Position numbers and translations under genes: made by a program
Notes under the pieces: model-generated
Databases searched by the model: none
What the model was told of the DNA's origin: nothing
What the model saw: the letters and a program-made list of their open reading frames with translations, nothing else
Origin: an uncultured Clostridium sp.
GTDB taxonomy: Bacteria > Bacillota_I > Bacilli_A > RF39 > UBA660
Assembly (NCBI GenBank): GCA_905193755.1
Contig: CAJJPX010000008.1
Location: 1 to 46,991 of the forward strand
Length of the DNA stretch: 46,991 nt
Direction of reading: 5' to 3'
Part shown: positions 40,354 to 46,991 of the stretch, one piece after another
Layout: the number at the start of each line of letters is the position of its first letter
Numbering within the stretch: the first letter of the stretch is position 1

Positions 40354-41778
40354 ATGAAGGAATTTGACTTTGAGAAAATGCCTATAGTTGAGATTGTTAA
40401 TGAAATAATCATGGACTCTGTTAAAAAAGGAGTTAGTGATATTCACTTTGATCCTTCTAAAGAAAATATTAAAATTAGAATTCGTATAGATGGTATCTTA
40501 TCAGATTATTCTATTATACCTGGTAAATATAAACGTAATTTAATTTCACGTATTAAGATGATTGCTGGAATGAATATTATGGAAACTCGTTTACCTCAAG
40601 ATGGTGCTATTAAAAGTAGAATTGGTAAAAAAATGTTAGACCTTCGTGTTTCATCATTACCTACTAACTGTGGTGAAAAGGTAGTTATCCGTATTCTTGA
40701 TTATAGTAAGAGTTTACAAGGACTTGATACTTTAGGATTTTCTGAAGATAGTTTAAAGAAGATTGAAAAGATGGTTGAAGTACCAAATGGTATTATTCTT
40801 GTAACTGGTGCTACTGGATCTGGTAAATCTACTACTGTTTACTCTATTCTTCAAAAGATGAATACTCCTGATGTTAACATAATTACTGTTGAAGACCCAG
40901 TCGAAATGGATATAGTTGGTATTAATCAAGTACAAGCTCAAAGTGAGATTGGTCTTACATTTGCTAGTGTTTTAAGAAGTATCTTGCGTCAAGACCCTGA
41001 TATTATAATGATCGGAGAAATTCGTGACGATGAAACTGCTAGAATTGCTGTTCGTGCTTCTATTACTGGACACAAAGTGTTATCAACAATACATACAAAT
41101 AACTCATTAAATACAATTGAAAGACTTACTGATATGGATGTAGAACGTTACTTACTTGGTTCTGCTCTTACAGGAATCATATCTCAAAAGTTAGCGAGAC
41201 GTCTTTGTCCTCATTGTAAACAATTAAGGGATACTACTCCATATGAAAAGAATGTATTTAAAGTTGTTTTAAATAAAGAAGTTAACCAAATGTTTGATGC
41301 TAATAAAGATGGTTGTGATAAATGTTTTAGAGGATATAATGGACGTATTGGTCTTTATGAAGTTCTTCTTATGAATGAAGATATTAGAGATGCTATTACT
41401 AATGCGATGCCTAAACATGAACTTAGAAAATTGGTTTATAAGAGTGACGTTATTACTCTACTTCAAGATGGACTTGATAAGGTATTACTTGGTGAAACAT
41501 CATTTGAAGAAATACTTAAAGCAGTTGACCTTGACAACGATTTATCTAACTATGAAGATGATAACTTACAAAATAGTATAAATGATAGTCAAAATCATAA
41601 TGAAAGTGCTAAGACTCCTGAAGTAAAAGAAGAACCTAAAGAAGATAAATTAGAAATAATGTCTAATGAACCAGATATAGATTATGAATCATTAATACCA
41701 AGTGATCCTGATAATCATAAGAACGAAATACCTCATGATACAGCTAGACCTGGTGAGATTGAATATTTCAATTTATAG
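40354..41778 (+). CDS. GspE/PulE/PilB-type secretion/pilus assembly ATPase
   Basis: From ATG 40354 this is 474 aa. A short N2 domain (1-~125, SDIHFDPSKENIKIRIRIDG) is followed by the ATPase core: Walker A GATGSGKST (about 152-160), Asp box, Walker B IIMIGEIRD (217-225), His box (TIHTN) and zinc tetracysteine C-x2-C..C-x2-C (285/288, 321/324). The N1 (GspL/PilC-binding) domain is missing. About 75 acidic, Asn/Asp/Glu-rich residues follow the normal C-terminus (395-474). It drives assembly of the prepilin encoded divergently. RBS AAAGAGG, 6 nt before ATG 40354. Confidence 0.93.
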   Translation: MKEFDFEKMPIVEIVNEIIMDSVKKGVSDIHFDPSKENIKIRIRIDGILSDYSIIPGKYKRNLISRIKMIAGMNIMETRLPQDGAIKSRIGKKMLDLRVSSLPTNCGEKVVIRILDYSKSLQGLDTLGFSEDSLKKIEKMVEVPNGIILVTGATGSGKSTTVYSILQKMNTPDVNIITVEDPVEMDIVGINQVQAQSEIGLTFASVLRSILRQDPDIIMIGEIRDDETARIAVRASITGHKVLSTIHTNNSLNTIERLTDMDVERYLLGSALTGIISQKLARRLCPHCKQLRDTTPYEKNVFKVVLNKEVNQMFDANKDGCDKCFRGYNGRIGLYEVLLMNEDIRDAITNAMPKHELRKLVYKSDVITLLQDGLDKVLLGETSFEEILKAVDLDNDLSNYEDDNLQNSINDSQNHNESAKTPEVKEEPKEDKLEIMSNEPDIDYESLIPSDPDNHKNEIPHDTARPGEIEYFNL

Positions 41779-41798
41779 AAACTTCGGTTTCTTTTTTT
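41777..41798 (+). terminator. gspE terminator
   Basis: AGAAAC (41777-41782) pairs with GTTTCT (41787-41792) around a UUCG tetraloop, followed by six or more T. Confidence 0.85.
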
Positions 41799-41805
41799 AT
41801 GTATT

Positions 41806-41828
41806 AAAAAAGTAGTATTTCTACTACT
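41806..41828 (-). terminator. Terminator of the XRE membrane regulator gene (copy 1 of an 18-bp hairpin)
   Basis: AGTAGTA (41811-41817) pairs with TACTACT (41822-41828), GAAA tetraloop on the minus strand, followed by five T (41810-41806). The TAG stop is in the stem. An identical 18-bp hairpin is at 43103-43120. Confidence 0.8.
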
Positions 41829-43026
41829 CTATATAATCTGGCTCTGCACACTTAGATAAATCTACATTTATGCTTTTTAAAAATTCTTTTAAATATTTGT
41901 TATCATCATCTGTTATAAAATGTCCTTTCCCTGCGTATATTTCATATACTGGTAAATTATCATTATTAAATTGTAAGAGATTTGCATCACTACTATGTTT
42001 TATTATTTCCATTATGTTATAGTCATATGTTCCTTCTATTGATTTAGTGTATCTAAGTTCCATTGTGCATATTTGATTTGGTTTACATGCTTTGTATGCA
42101 GTACTTAATCTATACTTATTATTTTTATATACACTTAGGCTTACTGTTACACATTCTTTTCTTTTAGTAATATTAAATATATGGTCCCCATAACTTATAT
42201 CATCTATAGTAAGTTTTCCCATATCCATATTTAAATAATTATAATATTTATTTTTCTTGGTATTCATTTCATTATAAAGTTTATTTATATTTTTTTCATT
42301 GTCATAATTTAGTACTTGTTTTGCGATAGTTCTTGGGAATAGTTTATATATAGAACTTGCATATTCATTTCCATCTTTAGGATATTCTACGTTTATAATT
42401 TTATTATCTTTTATAGTTATTTTTACTGGTAGTGAACTAGACGTTGATATAGCAAGTGAATCTTTCTCTTCTAAGTAATCACTTTCACTATAAATCCACA
42501 TATACATATATTTATAGTTACCTCTCTTTTCTATACCAAAACTATGATAACTATAAAATACATTAAAGTCATCTTTTGATGAATCTGGATTACTTTTAAA
42601 TTCTCTTTCTCTTAAATAATCTATAGCTATATCATATAAGTCATTTGATTCGTTTATTAAATTTATTTTTAAAGTACTACTATAAATAACTGAGAATGCT
42701 ATTATTAATAATATAAATATACTAAGTAATATTATTTTCTTTTTAGATTTCTTTTCTATTTTTGTTTTTTCTTCTAAAGATGCAATAATTGCTTTATCTT
42801 TTGATTCTGTACTTTTACTTTTTTCACCATTTATTAGTTCTTCTATACTTATATCTAATTCACTGCATAATTTTTTAAATAAAGAAACATCTGGAAAAGA
42901 AAGACCTCTTTCCCACTTACTTACTGCGTTTGTACTTATACCTAGTTTTTCAGCTAATGCTTCTTGTGTTAATCCTTTATCTTTTCTATTTTTAGCAATA
43001 AATTTACCTATTTTTTCTTGATTCAT
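41824..43026 (-). CDS. Membrane-bound XRE-family regulator with extracellular domain
   Basis: From ATG 43026 this is 400 aa. An N-terminal XRE helix-turn-helix (about 5-60, QEALAEKLGISTNAVSKWERGLSFPD) is followed by a basic linker, one membrane helix (about residues 97-116), and a ~280-residue outside domain with cysteines (KRKECVTV, AYKACKPNQIC, LSKCAEPD). It looks like a one-component sensor: outside signal, DNA-binding inside. Targets unknown; it lies next to lemA-TPM. GAGG lies 5 nt before ATG 43026; an ATG at 43041 is upstream of this RBS. Confidence 0.85.
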   Translation of the reverse strand: MNQEKIGKFIAKNRKDKGLTQEALAEKLGISTNAVSKWERGLSFPDVSLFKKLCSELDISIEELINGEKSKSTESKDKAIIASLEEKTKIEKKSKKKIILLSIFILLIIAFSVIYSSTLKINLINESNDLYDIAIDYLREREFKSNPDSSKDDFNVFYSYHSFGIEKRGNYKYMYMWIYSESDYLEEKDSLAISTSSSLPVKITIKDNKIINVEYPKDGNEYASSIYKLFPRTIAKQVLNYDNEKNINKLYNEMNTKKNKYYNYLNMDMGKLTIDDISYGDHIFNITKRKECVTVSLSVYKNNKYRLSTAYKACKPNQICTMELRYTKSIEGTYDYNIMEIIKHSSDANLLQFNNDNLPVYEIYAGKGHFITDDDNKYLKEFLKSINVDLSKCAEPDYIE

Positions 43027-43094
43027 AGTTACCTCTTTCATAATTAATATAACATTTTAATTAAATAATTTACACATACTGTTAGTTTAATTTT

Positions 43095-43120
43095 AAAATA
43101 AAAGTAGTATTTCTACTACT
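43095..43120 (-). terminator. Terminator of lemA-TPM operon (copy 2 of the 18-bp hairpin)
   Basis: AGTAGTA (43103-43109) and TACTACT (43114-43120) form the same hairpin as at 41811-41828, with TTTTATTTT following on the minus strand. The TPM gene's TAG stop is in the stem. Confidence 0.75.
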
Positions 43121-44060
43121 AAAATTTTCTTGAGCTTCCGCCTCCACCTGAGTGTCCTCCACCACCGGAATGTCCTCCACTAGAGTGTCCACTACTAAAT
43201 CCTCCTGAATAACTACTGCGACTGCTTCCATAATCTCTATATCTTCCATAACTTGATGGATGATTTCTATGATATCTATTTCTATTTTTAATACTTGATA
43301 ACGTAAGCATATAGAAAAGTACATTTGATATTGAGGTGAAATTTGCTAAGTAAGTGTTACCATTGTTTACTGATATTACACTTATTGCAATCATTATAAA
43401 TGCATATAATAACATCACCAATATTTGTGTGGCTGCTTTGTTTTTCAAAATAATTCTATTAACAATCAAGCCAACTATAAATCCAAATATCATTCCTCCT
43501 AACATATAAAATCCATCTAAGTTTTCAGTTACTTCTATATTCTTAGGACTATTATAATCTATATTTAAATCTCTTTGTTTTACTATTTCTTTATAAAAAG
43601 CATCATAGCCATTTCTGATACCCTCATCCCATTTATTATCTTTTAAATATGGAATAATATATTCATCTTGAAATCTTCCAGTTTTTCCATCTGGTAATAT
43701 TCCTTCTAAACCATATCCTACTTCTACTCTAAATTCTCTTTCTTCAAGAGCTAGTAGTAAAAGTAAACCATTATTTTTATCTTTGTCTCCTATTCCATAA
43801 CTTTCAAATAATTCATTTGCATATTGTTCAATTGAGCTTCCTTCTAGATTTTTTACAGTTACTACTACTATTTGAGTTCCATCTACTCTTTCTAGTTCAG
43901 CACTTTTTGATATTATATATTCTTCAGTACTGCTTGATAATATATTCGCTTGATCATTTACAAAAAATTCATAAGATGGTTGAACTATTGCATCTACTTT
44001 TATAAATGGAATTAATAATAAAAGAAGGATTAAAAATTTTTTAACCCTAGAATTCAACAT
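43119..44060 (-). CDS. TPM-domain membrane protein (YgcG-like)
   Basis: From ATG 44060 this is 313 aa. A signal/anchor (about residues 8-24) is followed by a TPM domain (about 30-165, FFVNDQANILSSSTEEYI..TQIVVVTVKNLEG..NGLLLLLALEEREFRVEVGYGLEGILPDG), two or three membrane helices (about 187-260) and a Gly/Ser/His-rich C-terminus (SGGFSSGHSSGGHSGGGG). TPM proteins act in photosystem repair in plants and in membrane or stress tasks in bacteria, commonly next to lemA. GAGGT lies 5-6 nt before ATG 44060, which overlaps lemA by 14 nt. An ATG at 44084 is less likely. Confidence 0.88.
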   Translation of the reverse strand: MLNSRVKKFLILLLLLIPFIKVDAIVQPSYEFFVNDQANILSSSTEEYIISKSAELERVDGTQIVVVTVKNLEGSSIEQYANELFESYGIGDKDKNNGLLLLLALEEREFRVEVGYGLEGILPDGKTGRFQDEYIIPYLKDNKWDEGIRNGYDAFYKEIVKQRDLNIDYNSPKNIEVTENLDGFYMLGGMIFGFIVGLIVNRIILKNKAATQILVMLLYAFIMIAISVISVNNGNTYLANFTSISNVLFYMLTLSSIKNRNRYHRNHPSSYGRYRDYGSSRSSYSGGFSSGHSSGGHSGGGGHSGGGGSSRKF

Positions 44061-44607
44061 TAGGTACCTCGCTGTCTTTTTCATCTACTTCAAAGTAATC
44101 TTTCTTTTCAAAGTTGAACATGTTCGCAATTATATTTTTAGGAAATACACTTACCATTTGATTATAATTTTTTACAGAATCATTGTATTTTATACGTGAA
44201 GTAGCTATTCTATTTTCAGTACCAGCTAGTTCATCTTGTAATTGTATAAAGTTTGTATTTGATTTTAAATCTGGATAATTTTCGACAATTACATTTAATG
44301 AATTTAATGCTGATGTTAATTCATTATTAGCTTTTGATTGTTCTTTTATTGTTTTTGCATTTAATAAATTAGAACGTGCTTCAGTAATACTATTGATTAT
44401 TTTTTCTTCTTGAGACATATATCCTTTTACAGTATTAATTAAATTTGGTATTAAGTCTGCTCTTCTTTTTAATTGAACACTTACATCTGAATAGTTAGCA
44501 TCTACTGTTTCTCTTGCTTTTACTAAACTATTATAACTAGATACTCCTATAACTCCTATTAATATTATGACCGCTAGTATTATTAGGCCGGTATAACTCT
44601 TTTTCAT
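44047..44607 (-). CDS. lemA: LemA family protein
   Basis: The 186-aa protein has an N-terminal membrane helix (about 7-25) and the LemA helical bundle with its signature YNSLVKARETVDANYSDVSVQLKRRADLIPNLINTVKGY and DELAGTENRIATSRIKYNDSVKNYNQ. LemA proteins face the outside; their role is undefined, but they usually lie next to TPM genes, as here. RBS GTAGGGATGAT. Promoter at 44631-44659. First gene of a two-gene operon. Confidence 0.95.
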   Translation of the reverse strand: MKKSYTGLIILAVIILIGVIGVSSYNSLVKARETVDANYSDVSVQLKRRADLIPNLINTVKGYMSQEEKIINSITEARSNLLNAKTIKEQSKANNELTSALNSLNVIVENYPDLKSNTNFIQLQDELAGTENRIATSRIKYNDSVKNYNQMVSVFPKNIIANMFNFEKKDYFEVDEKDSEVPNVEF

Positions 44608-44630
44608 ATCATCCCTACTTTCTTAAAATT

Positions 44631-44659
44631 AGTATATAATATTATTTATGTTTTTTCAA
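44631..44659 (-). promoter_or_regulatory. Sigma-A promoter of lemA
   Basis: TTGAAA (44654-44659), a 17-bp spacer and TATACT (44631-44636) on the minus strand. Confidence 0.7.
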
Positions 44660-44687
44660 TAAAAGAATATAATTTATTGGTGATATA

Positions 44688-46577
44688 ATGTTTCAAAGTG
44701 TACAGAATAAAAGAATAAGAATAGTATTTGTTATTTCACTTATAGTTTTTTTCTTTGTACTTGTTAAAGTGTTTTATATACAGGTTATTGAGTATAAGAA
44801 ACTTAATACTTTAGCAAGTGAGTTATGGAGTCGTAATCTAACTGTGCAAGCTGATAGAGGTAAAATACTTGATAGAAATGGTAAAGTTATTGTGGATAAT
44901 GTTACTACTGTCGGATTATATTTGGTACCTAGTCAAATACTTAATAAAGATGAAGTTGCTAAAGCACTTTCAGAAATACTGGGTGTTAGTTATGAAGAAA
45001 TGATGAAACATGTAAGTAAGAAAACTTCTATTGAGAGAGTACATCCTGAAGGAAGAAATTTAAGTTTTGAAATAGCTGATAAAATAGATAGTTATAATTA
45101 TGATGGAGTTTATTTGTTAAAAGAATCAAAAAGGGATTATAAGTATAAGAATGTTTTATCTCATGTGATTGGATATACTGGTATAGACAATCAAGGACTT
45201 AGTGGTCTTGAACTTAAATATGATAAGGAATTAACTGGAAAAAATGGAAGTATTAAGTATTTTAGTGATGGTAAAGGTAAAAGACTTTCTATGCCTGAAA
45301 TATATAGTGAACCATTAAATGGTAATGATATAAAGCTTACTATTGATTTGGATATTCAATTGTCACTTGAAAATGAGTTATCAAATGCATACACTAAGTA
45401 TGAGGCTGAAGGAGCTATTGGACTTGTTATGAATCCTAAGACTGGTGAAGTTCTTGCGATGAGTAGCTACCCTTCTTTTGACCCCTCTAACTATAAAGAA
45501 TATAGCGCTGAAGTAATAAATAGAAATCTTGCGATATGGGCTAACTTTGAACCTGGTTCTACTTTCAAGATAGTTACGCTTGCATCTGCAATTAATGAAG
45601 GAAAAGTAAATATATTTGAAGATCATTTTTATGATTCAGGAAAAGTTAAGGTTGCAAGTGCTACTCTACATTGTTGGAAAAGAAAGGGTCATGGTGATCA
45701 AACTTATGTGCAGGTAGTAGAAAACTCATGTAACCCAGGATTTGTATCTTTAGGACAAAAACTTGGTAAAGAGTTATTATTTAAATATATTACTGAACTT
45801 GGTTTTGGTAAGAAAACTGGTATTGATTTGAATGGTGAAGGAACTGGAATATTATTTAAGATGGATAAGATTGGACCAGTTGAACTTGCAACTAGTGCAT
45901 TTGGTCAAGGTATTAGTGTTACTCCTATTCAACAAGTAACTGCTGTTAGTTCTATAGTTAATGGTGGAACTTTGTATATTCCTTATGTAGTTAGTGAAGT
46001 TGGGAACAAAAGTATTAGTTCTACTATTAGAAGAAAAAATGTTATAACTAAGGAAACTAGTGATGTTGTTAAGTATGCTCTTGAAAGTGTTGTTGCTAAT
46101 GGTAGTGGACGTAATGCTTATATTGAAAACTATAGAGTTGGTGGTAAAACTGGTACTGCTCAAAAAGTTGGTAGTGATGGAAGATATATGAGTGGTAACT
46201 ATGTTCTTTCATTTATTGGATTTATGCCAGCTGATGATCCAGAATTTGTTATATATATTGCTCTTGATCATCCTAAAGGTGTTACTCAATATGGTGGTGT
46301 TGTAAGTGCTCCTATAGCTCGTAATGTTCTTAAAGATATAATTTCTATTTATAACTTAAAAGAAGATACAAGTGGACTTCCTAAAGTATATAGGTGGGAT
46401 GATATTAAGTATGTAATGATTCCAGATGTGATTGGTAAAACAAAAAAAGAAGCTAAAAAACTTCTTTATGGATTTAATATAGAATTTGTTGGAGATGGGG
46501 ACAAAGTAATTGATACTAGTCCTGAAGTTAATACACGTACTAAAGAAGGAAGTACTATAAAAGTATTGTTAAACTAG
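44688..46577 (+). CDS. PBP2/SpoVD-type transpeptidase with one PASTA domain
   Basis: The 629-aa class B penicillin-binding protein has an N-terminal membrane anchor (about 10-30), a dimerisation domain (RGKILDRNG, 57-65) and a transpeptidase domain with S291 in EPGSTFK (SxxK), S347-C-N349 (SxN) and K487-T-G (KTGT). One PASTA domain occupies 575-629. It crosslinks peptidoglycan, probably at the septum (FtsI-like). Clostridial SpoVD-type PBPs have this build. GGTGAT lies 6 nt before ATG 44688; a TATAAT lies at 44668-44673 without a good -35. Confidence 0.95.
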   Translation: MFQSVQNKRIRIVFVISLIVFFFVLVKVFYIQVIEYKKLNTLASELWSRNLTVQADRGKILDRNGKVIVDNVTTVGLYLVPSQILNKDEVAKALSEILGVSYEEMMKHVSKKTSIERVHPEGRNLSFEIADKIDSYNYDGVYLLKESKRDYKYKNVLSHVIGYTGIDNQGLSGLELKYDKELTGKNGSIKYFSDGKGKRLSMPEIYSEPLNGNDIKLTIDLDIQLSLENELSNAYTKYEAEGAIGLVMNPKTGEVLAMSSYPSFDPSNYKEYSAEVINRNLAIWANFEPGSTFKIVTLASAINEGKVNIFEDHFYDSGKVKVASATLHCWKRKGHGDQTYVQVVENSCNPGFVSLGQKLGKELLFKYITELGFGKKTGIDLNGEGTGILFKMDKIGPVELATSAFGQGISVTPIQQVTAVSSIVNGGTLYIPYVVSEVGNKSISSTIRRKNVITKETSDVVKYALESVVANGSGRNAYIENYRVGGKTGTAQKVGSDGRYMSGNYVLSFIGFMPADDPEFVIYIALDHPKGVTQYGGVVSAPIARNVLKDIISIYNLKEDTSGLPKVYRWDDIKYVMIPDVIGKTKKEAKKLLYGFNIEFVGDGDKVIDTSPEVNTRTKEGSTIKVLLN

Positions 46578-46586
46578 TTATTATTA

Positions 46587-46991
46587 TTAATCTCTATAAA
46601 ATATATCTCTAGTATACACTTTATATTTAACATCTCTGAGTTCTTTTGTTAATCTATTAGCAATAATTATATTACTTATTCCTTTAAATTCATCAATATC
46701 CTTGACCAATATATAGTCATCATAAATTTCTTCTTTAAATGATGGAGCATATATTATTATTCTACTTTTTTCAACATTTAATTTCTTTAAAATATTTATG
46801 ATTGGTGCTTCTTTTTTTGGATTTAAATCATTTATAGAGTCTATTTTATAAATTCCGATAATTTTGTTATCTATACCGTTTATAAACTTAGAAATGTATA
46901 GTTTTCGTAATGTGTTTGATTTATCTATTGCTTTAATAAGGCAAGAATCTAAATTATCATAATAGTTTGATAATTCTTTTACATCTTTTGG
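46587..46991 (-). CDS. UDP-glucose 6-dehydrogenase, C-terminal end (truncated by window edge)
   Basis: The frame is open from base 46991 to TAA at 46587-46589, 134 codons, with no start in the window. It begins PKDVKELSNYYDN, the end of the central domain's C-x-PKD-K motif, and ends NRLTKELRDVKYKVYTRDIFYRD, the usual C-terminus of HasB/Ugd-type enzymes that make UDP-glucuronate for surface polysaccharide. The nucleotide-binding half and the catalytic Cys lie outside. Convergent with the PBP gene, 9 bp apart, with no terminator visible between. Confidence 0.88.
   Translation of the reverse strand, partial: PKDVKELSNYYDNLDSCLIKAIDKSNTLRKLYISKFINGIDNKIIGIYKIDSINDLNPKKEAPIINILKKLNVEKSRIIIYAPSFKEEIYDDYILVKDIDEFKGISNIIIANRLTKELRDVKYKVYTRDIFYRD

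Noticed and set aside
43082..43324. 80-codon minus-strand ORF at the end of the TPM gene
   Set aside because: It is another frame of the Gly/Ser/His repeat tail and crosses the TPM terminator; no RBS.
1..46991. Mycoplasma genetic code (TGA = Trp)
   Set aside because: Several genes end in TGA at family-consistent lengths (arcA, rsmE, the 23620 gene) and tryptophan is always TGG.
1..46991. CRISPR array, insertion sequence or prophage
   Set aside because: No regularly spaced repeats with unique spacers, no transposase and no phage structural genes were seen.

Overview
The window is AT-rich (by eye well under 30% GC) bacterial chromosome. It uses the standard bacterial code: TGA is a genuine stop for arcA, rsmE and others, and tryptophan is TGG. 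The gene set points to a low-GC Firmicutes/Bacilli relative that has a cell wall: EzrA, FtsK, a PASTA-tailed penicillin-binding protein and a VanY carboxypeptidase, an infC-rpmI-rplT operon behind an L20-type leader, a T-box, and an archaeal-type ProRS like that of mycoplasmas. My inference is an uncultured gut lineage of the RF39/RFN20/Erysipelotrichia kind. Nothing in the window names a species. No phage, insertion sequence or CRISPR array was seen.

Layout, left to right. 1-3.4 kb: a cut-off BspA-like surface protein, a PAP2-like phosphatase, VanY, and a membrane-anchored cadherin-like protein. 3.4-9 kb: pyrimidine-nucleoside phosphorylase, an EcsC-like protein with an EF-hand loop, a YhcG-type (DUF1016) nuclease, a short SSB, SufS and a HIT protein. 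9-14.6 kb: a secreted protein of unknown function, a HerA-like ATPase and a YmfF/YmfH-type M16 peptidase pair. 14.6-19.9 kb: an ezrA-ftsK-(unknown)-deoD operon. 19.9-25.3 kb: two unknown cytoplasmic proteins, a tRNA-Met, a lipoprotein, and a smr-rsmE-(membrane protein)-mtaB operon. 25.4-29.6 kb: infC-rpmI-rplT with its leader, a zinc-ribbon membrane protein, and a T-box-controlled type 3 ProRS. 29.7-33.8 kb: an MscS channel and a trmB-lipoprotein-coiled coil-DUF948-YtxH operon. 33.8-37.5 kb: arginine deiminase followed by a carbamate kinase fused in frame to a YfcC-type transporter. 37.6-41.8 kb: a prepilin - type 1 ProRS - secreted protein operon, divergent from a GspE/PulE ATPase. 41.8-47 kb: a membrane-bound XRE regulator, lemA-TPM, a PBP2-type transpeptidase, and the C-terminal end of a UDP-glucose dehydrogenase.

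Themes. Many genes serve the envelope and division. Translation factors carry two recognisable RNA switches (an L20 leader with attenuator and a proline T-box). Arginine catabolism and nucleoside salvage are present. Several arrangements deserve a second look: (i) the carbamate kinase-transporter fusion keeps a strong internal ribosome-binding site; (ii) two ProRS enzymes of different evolutionary types occur 9 kb apart, only one with a T-box; (iii) a 12-bp inverted repeat at herA would hide its RBS in read-through mRNA, and the herA promoter -10 lies in its loop; (iv) infC appears to start at AUA; (v) L20 carries a C-terminal SAP-like domain. Terminator hairpins repeatedly overlap stop codons, and many ribosome-binding sites use the GGTGAT register. 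Promoters, terminators and start choices were read by eye; no search was run.
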